From the NCBI GenBank assembly GCA_022572905.1, contig JACZUZ010000127.1, positions 1-6,334 on the forward strand: a DNA stretch of 6,334 nucleotides, given 5' to 3'. Of this stretch, positions 1-5,143 are shown piece by piece. This stretch comes from Candidatus Zixiibacteriota bacterium (GTDB lineage Bacteria; Zixibacteria; MSB-5A5; GN15; JACZUZ01). Made by a program: the position numbers and the translations under genes. The notes beneath the pieces were generated by a model, which saw nothing but the letters and a program-made list of their open reading frames with translations, did no database searches and had not been told where the DNA came from. Each line of letters starts with the position of its first letter. Position 1 is the first letter of the stretch.

Positions 1-236
1 GTTGTCGCCAATGGATGTTTAAGCGCCGAGCGCATTCGCCAAAGAGTTTCGCTGTCGGATTCATGCCATCCCAAAAATTCACTGAAAAAAGCCGCTTGCC
101 AGTGAGAGGTCGGAGCTATGCGTTCGCCGCCGCAAAATGCCGATTCAGGCGCCAGATATAGAACAATGCGGAGAATTAGCTCGAGCGCGATAAAAAATAG
201 CAAAGCTATCAAAGTTGAAAATAGAAATTTTTTCAT
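1..236 (-). CDS. Membrane-anchored protein, N-terminal part (SGNH/GDSL-hydrolase-like), truncated by window edge
   Basis: The reverse strand from the ATG at 236-234 is open for 78 codons to the left edge without a stop, so this is the 5' end of a longer gene. The product begins MKKFLFSTLIALLFFIALEL, giving a short basic start followed by a hydrophobic helix of about 20-25 residues (roughly 5-28). This is a signal anchor or uncleaved signal peptide, with the rest predicted outside the cytoplasm. The helix ends in ELILRIVLYL, and residues 56-70 read GWHESDSETLWRMRS. An E-L-x-L-R motif at the end of the helix followed by an 'D..LLWR.R' element resembles N-termini of membrane-anchored SGNH/GDSL hydrolases, but the catalytic blocks lie outside the window, so the family is an inference. 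No lipobox is evident. It is transcribed divergently from ileS. The ribosome binding site is weak (GAGCAG just before the ATG). I am fairly sure it is coding, less sure of the family. Confidence 0.6.
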   Translation of the reverse strand, partial: MKKFLFSTLIALLFFIALELILRIVLYLAPESAFCGGERIAPTSHWQAAFFSEFLGWHESDSETLWRMRSALKHPLAT

Positions 237-278
237 GCTGCTCGACTGCAATTCCCGTCGATTGTGAAAAACTATCCT

Positions 279-287
279 TTATCCACA
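279..287 (+). promoter_or_regulatory. Perfect DnaA-box 9-mer (single)
   Basis: TTATCCACA is the strong E. coli-type DnaA box. It is alone: I saw no second box, no AT-rich 13-mers and no origin-associated gene, so it is not an origin. It could be a DnaA-responsive promoter site or chance. Confidence 0.25.
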
Positions 288-338
288 GAGTCGGACGTTA
301 TCATCCGCAAAAGCGCATGTCCCTGATGGGAATATAAA

Positions 339-359
339 CGCTTACGTTCCTCATAAGCG
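339..359. promoter_or_regulatory. Short dyad upstream of the ileS promoter
   Basis: CGCTTA (339-344) and TAAGCG (354-359) form a perfect 6-bp inverted repeat around a 9-nt spacer, ending two bases before the candidate -35 box. The position would suit a regulator site, but the arms are short enough to occur by chance. Confidence 0.2.
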
Positions 360-360
360 C

Positions 361-389
361 TTTACATAATAACTGAAAAATCCTATCCT
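361..389 (+). promoter_or_regulatory. Candidate sigma70-type promoter for ileS
   Basis: TTTACA at 361-366 (5 of 6 to TTGACA) is followed after exactly 17 nt by TATCCT at 384-389 (4 of 6 to TATAAT). Transcription would start near 396, leaving an untranslated leader of about 69 nt before ileS. The assignment rests on consensus match and position only. Confidence 0.35.
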
Positions 390-464
390 GTAACACCGCC
401 AGCTATGGGTTTACATTTCTGGCTGTTCATACTGTAAAAAAACTCAGGGAATCTGGTCGAAACG

Positions 465-3400
465 ATGCCTCTAAAACAATTTGAAAAAGATTTTTCGTGG
501 CCCAAAGCCGAAGAGACTATTCTCGATTTCTGGGACGCTGAAAACATCTTCGCCAGAGCGACGGAGGAAGCCAAAGACCGGCCGCATTTCGTTTTCTATG
601 AAGGCCCCCCCACTGCCAATGGCCGCCCCGGAATCCATCACGTTCTCTCACGAACGATCAAGGACATGGTCTGTCGCTACAAGGCCATGCGCGGATATCG
701 GGTGGATCGCAAAGCGGGTTGGGACACTCAAGGGCTTCCGGTAGAAATTGAAGTGGAGAAGCGCCTTGGTCTTAATAGCAAGAAAGATATCGTCAAGTAT
801 GGTGTTGACAAGTTCAATCAGGAATGCCGCAATTCGGTTTTTACCTATCTGGACGAATGGAATAAGCTCACCCGCCGGACAGCTTTCTGGCTTGATCTGG
901 AAAATCCCTATGTCACGCTTGAAAACAACTACATCGAGTCGCTCTGGTGGATTTTAAAAGATTTTTTCGACCGAGGATTGATCTATCAGGGTTTCAAAAC
1001 ACTTCCCTTCTGTCCGCGTTGTGGAACGGGTTTGTCTTCGCATGAAGTGGCCCAAGGCTATGAGGAAGTCTCCGATCCTTCTGTTTTTGTGAAGATGAAA
1101 TTGAAGGACGACGACTATTCGTTCCTGGTCTGGACCACAACCCCCTGGACATTGCCTTCCAACGTCGCTATCGCAGTGCGCGAGGACGCGGACTATGTCA
1201 GAGCTGAATCCGAAACCGAAAAATTGATTCTCGCTGAAGCTCTGATGGCCAGCGCATTAGGCGACAGAGCAGGCGAATTCAAAGTCATCGAAAAAATAAA
1301 AGGCTCCGACCTGGTCGGTCTGGCCTATCGACCTCTCTTTGATTTTTGCGACGAGCTTGAAAAACCTGCCTACACGGTGTTATTAGGTGACTTTGTAACT
1401 CTTGAAGACGGAACCGGAATTGTTCACATAGCGCCCGGATATGGCGCAGATGATTATGAGCTCGGAAAAAAATATTCTCTCCCCACTGTGCAACTTGTAG
1501 AGAGCAATGGAATATTTACAGACAAAGCGAAAAATTATGCAGGCAAATGGTTCAAAGACGCTGACCCGCTTATCCTGAAAGACCTTAAAATAGCCGGAAA
1601 ATTATTTCGCAAAGAAAAGTACAAACACAATTATCCCTTTTGCTGGCGCTGTCACTCCCCTCTTATTTATATCGCACGCCCGAGCTGGTATATCCGCACA
1701 ACACAGTTCAAGGACAAAATGATCGAGAATTCAAACGTGATCAATTGGAAGCCCGATGAAATCCGCACTGGCCGCATGGGCAAGTGGCTTGAGAATAATA
1801 TCGACTGGGCAATTTCGCGCGAACGATTCTGGGGAACGCCTTTGCCGTTTTGGATTTGCCAAAATGATGATTGCCACAAATCACGCGCCGTTGGATCTAT
1901 CGAACAATTAATGAAAGAAGCCATCAACCCGCCCACTCCCGAAGAGCTTGATTTGCACAAGCCGCAAATGGATAATGTCCTGCTTCGTTGCGAGTGCGGC
2001 GGAGAAATGCGCAGAATTCCTGAGCTAATTGATGTCTGGTTTGATTCCGGCGCCATGCCTTTCGCGCAGTGGCATTATCCTTTTGAAAATAAAGAACTAG
2101 TCGAAAAGACAACTTTCCCGGCCGATTTTATCTCCGAAGGAATCGACCAGACCCGCGGATGGTTCTACAATTTGATCGCTATTTCAACCATGCTCAAGGC
2201 CGCCCACCCCGAATTAGGACCGGAGAAGACAGGCCAGCCATTTCGCAGTTGCGTGGTGAATGAATTCATTCTGGACAAGAACGGCAAGAAGATGTCCAAG
2301 CATAAGGGAAATGTGGTTGATCCGTTTGAAATGGTAGACAAGTACGGTTCGGATCCCCTGCGTTGGTACCTTCTGACAACATCCAGCCCCTGGACGCCAA
2401 CTAAATTTGATGAAAATGGAATTTCAGAAGTATTGCGTAAGTTTTTTGACACGCTTAAGAATTGCTACAACTTTCTGGCTTTGTACGCGGGCATAGACAA
2501 TATCGCAAAGAGCGCTCAAAAGGAAGGCCTCACACTTGAGGAATGGCTAACAAAACACGCGGGGACTCCATCAAGAATTGATCGCTGGATTGCCAGCCGT
2601 TACAACTCCGTAGTTGGTGACACTATTGATGATCTTGAAAAATATGAATTAACCCGAGCCCTGAGACGAATTTCGGATTTTGTAATCGATGAATTATCTA
2701 ATTGGTATGTGCGCAGAAATCGCAAACGCTTCTGGCGCTCAGGTGATGATAAAGACAAAATGCGGGCGTATTTAACGCTGTATGAAACTCTCCTTGGTGT
2801 TGTTAAGTTAATTGCTCCAATCACCCCTTTCGTCTCTGAAATGCTTTATCGCGAAATGACTGACGACAATTCTCTGAAAACAAAGCCTTCTGTTCATATG
2901 CTCTCATATCCCGAACAGGATGAAGCAAAAATCAACTCCGCTCTTGAGCGTGAAATCGAAATTGTCATGAATGTTGTCTCAATGGGACGCGCCGCGCGTA
3001 CGCGACACAATCTGAAAATTCGACAGCCGCTGGCGGAGCTTTTGATTTCTTTAAGACAGGGCGAAAGCTTTGATTTAATTTCCGAAGACATAGATGAATT
3101 CATCGGAGAGCTTAATATCAAATCAGTGCGACCTCTCACAAACGCAGATGAGTTAGTCTCTTATTCCGCGAAGCTGAATTTTGCCAGCGCAGGAAAAAAA
3201 TTCGGCTCAATAGTAAAAGAGCTTGGACCGGTAGTGGCCGATTTGGGTTCTGAGGAAGTTCAAAAACTCAATTCCGGAATGTCGCTCGAGCTGGTAATCT
3301 CCGAAAAGAAAGTGACAATCGAGCCGTCTGATGTTCTGGTAAGCAAGAATGAAAAAGAAGGATTCGCGGTCGAAAGCTCTGGCGGAGTGACAATAGCAAT

Positions 3401-3707
3401 ATCTACCACTCTGACACCTGAACTCGAAAAAGAGGGCCTGGCGCGAGAGACAGTGAATAGAATTCAAAATTTGCGTAAGAAGGCAAACTTCAAAGTAACC
3501 GACAGGATTTCGGTTTCGATTCAGGGCAATCAAAAATTGACCGAAGCGCTAAAAGAACACGAGGAATTCATCCGCAAAGAAACTTTGGCTAGTAAGCTCT
3601 ATTTTTCTGGTGAATCCGCCAACGGCGAAATGGCTATTGATCAAGAGTTTGACATAAACGGCCAAAAGGCCAGGATTTCTCTTGCCAGAGAAATGCAAGA
3701 CGCCTGA
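465..3707 (+). CDS. ileS: Isoleucyl-tRNA synthetase, type-2-like, complete
   Basis: This cytoplasmic class I synthetase charges tRNA-Ile and edits mischarged valine. The 1080 residues fit the long type-2 IleRS class. The catalytic signature at residues 56-59 reads GIHH instead of HIGH, and the KMSKS loop is KMSKH (609-613). The editing domain (CP1) shows WTTTPWTLPSN (223-233) and GTGIVHIAPGYGADD (316-330). The second half of the Rossmann domain has DVWFDSG (523-529) and EGIDQTRGWF (558-567). Cysteine pairs C183/C186, C393/C396, C465/C470 and C509/C511 look like zinc ligands. The anticodon-binding region follows from about residue 680 and includes SNWYVRRNRKRFW. The ATG at 465 is chosen because the sequence just after it (F-x-W-P-x-x-E-x-x-I-L-x-F-W) is the usual IleRS N-terminus; the nearest SD-like AGGGA is weak and distant. 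It is probably the first gene of an operon with the dksA-like gene and lspA. Odd points are the GIHH motif and Q89 in GWDTQGLP, where His is common. Confidence 0.97.
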   Translation: MPLKQFEKDFSWPKAEETILDFWDAENIFARATEEAKDRPHFVFYEGPPTANGRPGIHHVLSRTIKDMVCRYKAMRGYRVDRKAGWDTQGLPVEIEVEKRLGLNSKKDIVKYGVDKFNQECRNSVFTYLDEWNKLTRRTAFWLDLENPYVTLENNYIESLWWILKDFFDRGLIYQGFKTLPFCPRCGTGLSSHEVAQGYEEVSDPSVFVKMKLKDDDYSFLVWTTTPWTLPSNVAIAVREDADYVRAESETEKLILAEALMASALGDRAGEFKVIEKIKGSDLVGLAYRPLFDFCDELEKPAYTVLLGDFVTLEDGTGIVHIAPGYGADDYELGKKYSLPTVQLVESNGIFTDKAKNYAGKWFKDADPLILKDLKIAGKLFRKEKYKHNYPFCWRCHSPLIYIARPSWYIRTTQFKDKMIENSNVINWKPDEIRTGRMGKWLENNIDWAISRERFWGTPLPFWICQNDDCHKSRAVGSIEQLMKEAINPPTPEELDLHKPQMDNVLLRCECGGEMRRIPELIDVWFDSGAMPFAQWHYPFENKELVEKTTFPADFISEGIDQTRGWFYNLIAISTMLKAAHPELGPEKTGQPFRSCVVNEFILDKNGKKMSKHKGNVVDPFEMVDKYGSDPLRWYLLTTSSPWTPTKFDENGISEVLRKFFDTLKNCYNFLALYAGIDNIAKSAQKEGLTLEEWLTKHAGTPSRIDRWIASRYNSVVGDTIDDLEKYELTRALRRISDFVIDELSNWYVRRNRKRFWRSGDDKDKMRAYLTLYETLLGVVKLIAPITPFVSEMLYREMTDDNSLKTKPSVHMLSYPEQDEAKINSALEREIEIVMNVVSMGRAARTRHNLKIRQPLAELLISLRQGESFDLISEDIDEFIGELNIKSVRPLTNADELVSYSAKLNFASAGKKFGSIVKELGPVVADLGSEEVQKLNSGMSLELVISEKKVTIEPSDVLVSKNEKEGFAVESSGGVTIAISTTLTPELEKEGLARETVNRIQNLRKKANFKVTDRISVSIQGNQKLTEALKEHEEFIRKETLASKLYFSGESANGEMAIDQEFDINGQKARISLAREMQDA

Positions 3708-3871
3708 GAAAGTCGTATAATCCGGAGTATTGAGCGGGGCGGAGGTTGAAGACTGCTTGACTAGATGTTGCGCCAACGCCCCAGGTTCGATAGAGAGATC
3801 AAAATAATCGAGGCGATTTAGGCGATACGGTTTGGACAAACCTGCTTAGACAAAACTATTTAGGCAATACC
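3708..3871 (+). other. ileS to dksA-like spacer with possible hairpin
   Basis: The 164-nt gap contains no convincing gene or T-tailed terminator, consistent with read-through from ileS. GGGGCG (3736-3741) can pair with CGCCCC (3777-3782), and GTTG (3767-3770) with CAAC (3774-3777); these are alternatives and neither is strong evidence of function. The last quarter is the 14-nt repeat array listed separately. Confidence 0.4.
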
Positions 3872-3872
3872 G
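3817..3872 (+). repeat. Four degenerate tandem 14-nt repeats before the dksA-like gene
   Basis: Split every 14 bases from 3817, the sequence reads TTTAGGCGATACGG, TTTGGACAAACCTG, CTTAGACAAAACTA and TTTAGGCAATACCG. Units 1 and 4 agree at 12 of 14 positions, units 2 and 3 at 10, and the other comparisons I made (2-4 and 3-4) at 9. The last base of unit 4 is the G of the GTG start codon. The array occupies the whole ribosome landing zone, and no good SD lies in it. Confidence 0.6.
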
Positions 3873-4249
3873 TGAGAAAGCGCGAACTCGAAAGACTCAA
3901 GAAAAAACTTCTGGAAAAACGAGAGAAACTCATTAATGAAGTCCGACTACTGCGTAAAGGCAATCTGGATACTAATCTAAAAGAAGCCACCGGGGATCTA
4001 TCCAGCCATTCGCACCATATGGCCGATCTTGGCACAGACATGCAGGAGCGCGAAAAAGGATTCTTCCTCGCCAGCCATCAGAAACGCTTTCTATATCATA
4101 TCGATCAGGCCTTGCGCAGGATAAACGACAGGACTTACGGCAAATGTGAGACATGCGCCAAATCAATAGGTCTTGACCGACTTCTGGCCGTGCCCCACGC
4201 ACGCTTTTGTATCGAATGCAAGTCCGCAGAGGAGTCGGGTAAATCATAG
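3872..4249 (+). CDS. TraR/DksA-family C4 zinc-finger protein
   Basis: This 125-residue protein has the DksA/TraR layout. Residues 1-30 form a basic, heptad-like helix (ERLKKKLLEKREKL). A polar turn follows (GDLSSHSHHMADLGTD, 41-56), then a second helix (57-85), and finally a C4 zinc finger with C92-E-T-C95 and C113-I-E-C116 around the family's conserved AVPHARFCIEC stretch. Family members bind the RNA polymerase secondary channel and tune initiation, often with ppGpp. The polar turn resembles the short 'HxADLGT' type seen in YteA-like and related proteins rather than the E. coli DksA tip with its paired aspartates, so true DksA function is not assured and no symbol is given. The start is GTG at 3872: the frame is open back to a TAG at 3791 but has no ATG, GTG or TTG further up. 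The SD is poor. The stop overlaps the proposed lspA start, suggesting translational coupling. Confidence 0.92.
   Translation: MRKRELERLKKKLLEKREKLINEVRLLRKGNLDTNLKEATGDLSSHSHHMADLGTDMQEREKGFFLASHQKRFLYHIDQALRRINDRTYGKCETCAKSIGLDRLLAVPHARFCIECKSAEESGKS
4228..4234 (+). promoter_or_regulatory. Strong Shine-Dalgarno site marking the lspA start
   Basis: AGAGGAG lies inside the 3' end of the dksA-like gene, 11 nt before an ATA (4246) and 8 nt before an ATC (4243). No ATG, GTG or TTG in any useful position follows it, yet it is the best SD in this part of the window. It argues that lspA translation begins at a rare start codon here. Confidence 0.5.
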
Positions 4250-4947
4250 AACAAGATATTCCCAGCGGCCCCTCTCCTAGAGACGATCTACGCTCTGCTT
4301 CATCTGAAGAGCGAAAATCCGTCACCAAAGAGGCCAATCCGGAACCGTACCCTGCGGACCTTTCCAGCGCCATTCGCAAGAATACTTATATCGCCCTGGC
4401 TATTATCTTCACGATAGCCTTGGCGGACCAGCTCACAAAAATCTGGGCGGTCGAAGCGCTTAGCAATGTTGACCATATCCAGGTTATTGGTGACTTGGTG
4501 CGCTTGACGTTGGTTTACAATTATGGCGGCGCTATGGGAACAAACTTAGGTGGCGCAACCGTTTATCTGATAAGCGGTATAGCGATTCTCGTGATCCTTC
4601 TGGCATATCTGTATACATACAGGAGAGACCTTAGGATAACTGTTGCTCTGGCTCTTATAGCTGGTGGCGCTGTGGGTAATTTGATCGATAGAGCCCGGCT
4701 GGGTAGGGTCGTAGACTGGGTTGACATAGATATACCCGATCTCAGTCTCTTTGGATGGACTTTGGAGCGCTGGTGGACATTTAATATAGCCGACGCGGCT
4801 ATCACACTTTCGCTTATGTCGATAATAGTCGTCTTCATCGCTCGCGGCAGATACGACCACAAATCGTCGCTCGAAGATTCCCCTCCCACTTCAGCCGATG
4901 CGCTTATGGAAGACAGCGATCAAAGCGATGATATTTCGGCTCGCTAA
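4246..4947 (+). CDS. lspA: Lipoprotein signal peptidase (signal peptidase II), probable non-canonical start
   Basis: LspA is an inner-membrane aspartyl protease that cleaves signal peptides from diacylglyceryl-modified prolipoproteins. Numbering from ATA at 4246 (233 residues), TM1 is about 47-60, leading into ADQLTK (60-65). The conserved NYGGAMG loop follows, then TM2 and TM3. The catalytic aspartates are D148 in GNLIDR and D183 in FNIAD, and TM4 comes next. The family usually has about 160-170 residues; this protein adds a hydrophilic N-terminus of about 45 residues and an acidic C-terminal tail of about 30. The first ordinary start codon in frame is TTG at 4420, but starting there removes TM1. 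Between the in-frame TAA at 4240 and that TTG there is no ATG, GTG or TTG. ATA (4246) or ATC (4243) behind AGAGGAG is preferred. ATT at 4372 (giving (M)RKNTYIALA) and CTG at 4396 are alternatives with poorer SDs. Function is secure; the start is not. Confidence 0.9.
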   Translation: MEQDIPSGPSPRDDLRSASSEERKSVTKEANPEPYPADLSSAIRKNTYIALAIIFTIALADQLTKIWAVEALSNVDHIQVIGDLVRLTLVYNYGGAMGTNLGGATVYLISGIAILVILLAYLYTYRRDLRITVALALIAGGAVGNLIDRARLGRVVDWVDIDIPDLSLFGWTLERWWTFNIADAAITLSLMSIIVVFIARGRYDHKSSLEDSPPTSADALMEDSDQSDDISAR

Positions 4948-4950
4948 TCG

Positions 4951-4979
4951 TTTTCATATACTAGAATATATATTATATT
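4951..4979 (+). promoter_or_regulatory. Candidate promoter for mrp and its leader
   Basis: TTTTCA (4951-4956, 4 of 6 to TTGACA) is followed after 17 nt by TATATT (4974-4979, 5 of 6 to TATAAT), inside a strongly AT-rich block directly after lspA. The predicted start near 4986 coincides with the first base of a GC-rich hairpin, which would give a leader of about 158 nt before mrp. Confidence 0.45.
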
Positions 4980-4985
4980 AAAGGT

Positions 4986-5004
4986 GGCCCCAGGGGGCGG
5001 GGCC
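4986..5004 (+). promoter_or_regulatory. GC-rich hairpin at the predicted 5' end of the mrp leader
   Basis: GGCCCC (4986-4991) and GGGGCC (4999-5004) form a perfect 6-bp stem around a 7-nt loop. No T-run follows, so it is not an intrinsic terminator of lspA. GGCCCC is equally complementary to GGGGCC at 5131-5136, which overlaps the mrp SD. Confidence 0.45.
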
Positions 5005-5011
5005 GAGCGCC

Positions 5012-5103
5012 GGAGGTTTGAGAAATGAGGGTGTTGGAATTTGTTAAAGCTCATACCGCTAAAACCTCCTCAAATTGAAACTCTCATTTCTGGTCAGAAA
5101 TGA
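5012..5103 (+). ncRNA. Structured mrp leader with competing helices (candidate cis-regulatory RNA)
   Basis: Several perfect complementary segments lie within 92 nt. AGAAATGAG (5021-5029) pairs with CTCATTTCT (5083-5091), and inside it AATTTG (5038-5043) pairs with CAAATT (5071-5076), making a long stem-loop. GGAGGTTT (5012-5019) pairs with AAACCTCC (5062-5069) in that loop, which would form a pseudoknot. Alternatively TCATTTCT (5084-5091) pairs with AGAAATGA (5096-5103) around GGTC, an 8-bp hairpin that excludes the long stem. GAAATGA at 5113-5119 is a third possible partner. This is pairing read by eye; no known riboswitch class is recognised. Confidence 0.4.
5025..5078 (+). CDS. Possible 17-codon leader ORF upstream of mrp
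   Basis: ATG at 5025 opens a frame that encodes MRVLEFVKAHTAKTSSN and stops at TGA 5076-5078. It is preceded by a consensus SD, GGAGG at 5012-5016, with an 8-nt spacer, which is better than the SD of any full-length gene here. The SD is perfectly complementary to the ORF's own codons near its end (AAACCTCC, 5062-5069), and its start codon lies inside the 9-bp arm 5021-5029. It ends 65 nt before mrp and is in a different frame. The peptide shows no run of one amino acid such as classical attenuators have, and a short ORF can occur by chance. It could be a regulatory leader peptide or an untranslated RNA that merely looks like one. Confidence 0.35.
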   Translation: MRVLEFVKAHTAKTSSN

Positions 5104-5129
5104 TTCTGATTTGAAATGATCTAAAGACT

Positions 5130-5136
5130 AGGGGCC
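5130..5136 (+). promoter_or_regulatory. mrp Shine-Dalgarno site
   Basis: AGGGG (5130-5134) stands 9 nt before the mrp ATG. Its extension GGGGCC (5131-5136) can pair with GGCCCC at 4986-4991, the predicted 5' end of the transcript, so the site could be masked. Confidence 0.5.
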
Positions 5137-5143
5137 GCACAAA

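Larger units (their letters stand above)
237..464. other. Divergent intergenic region
   Basis: This 228-base gap separates the left minus-strand gene from ileS and should hold both promoters. I see a plausible plus-strand promoter, a short dyad just upstream of it, and one perfect DnaA-box 9-mer, each listed separately. No T-box leader for tRNA-Ile control is recognisable: the untranslated leader implied by the promoter is only about 70 nt and shows no terminator. No clear promoter for the leftward gene was found. Confidence 0.6.

Noticed and set aside
3784..3790. GGTTCGA resembling a tRNA T-loop
   Set aside because: There is no T-stem, no acceptor stem and no CCA end around it.
3730..3807. 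25-codon frame with TTG start between ileS and the dksA-like gene
   Set aside because: GGAG is only 2 nt from the TTG, and the better-spaced internal TTG at 3757 gives a shorter Cys-containing peptide of no recognisable type.
3549..3839. Reverse-strand frame of 96 codons across the ileS end and spacer
   Set aside because: It overlaps conserved ileS coding sequence and shows no SD or recognisable domain.
4238..4252. Programmed -1 frameshift joining the dksA-like gene to lspA (lspA lies in the -1 frame and a strong SD sits upstream)
   Set aside because: The shift window (GGTAAATCATAG) has no slippery heptamer and the zinc finger is already complete; a coupled start is simpler.
4986..5004. GC-rich stem as an intrinsic terminator for the ileS-lspA operon
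   Set aside because: No T-run follows the stem, and a promoter-like sequence directly precedes it.
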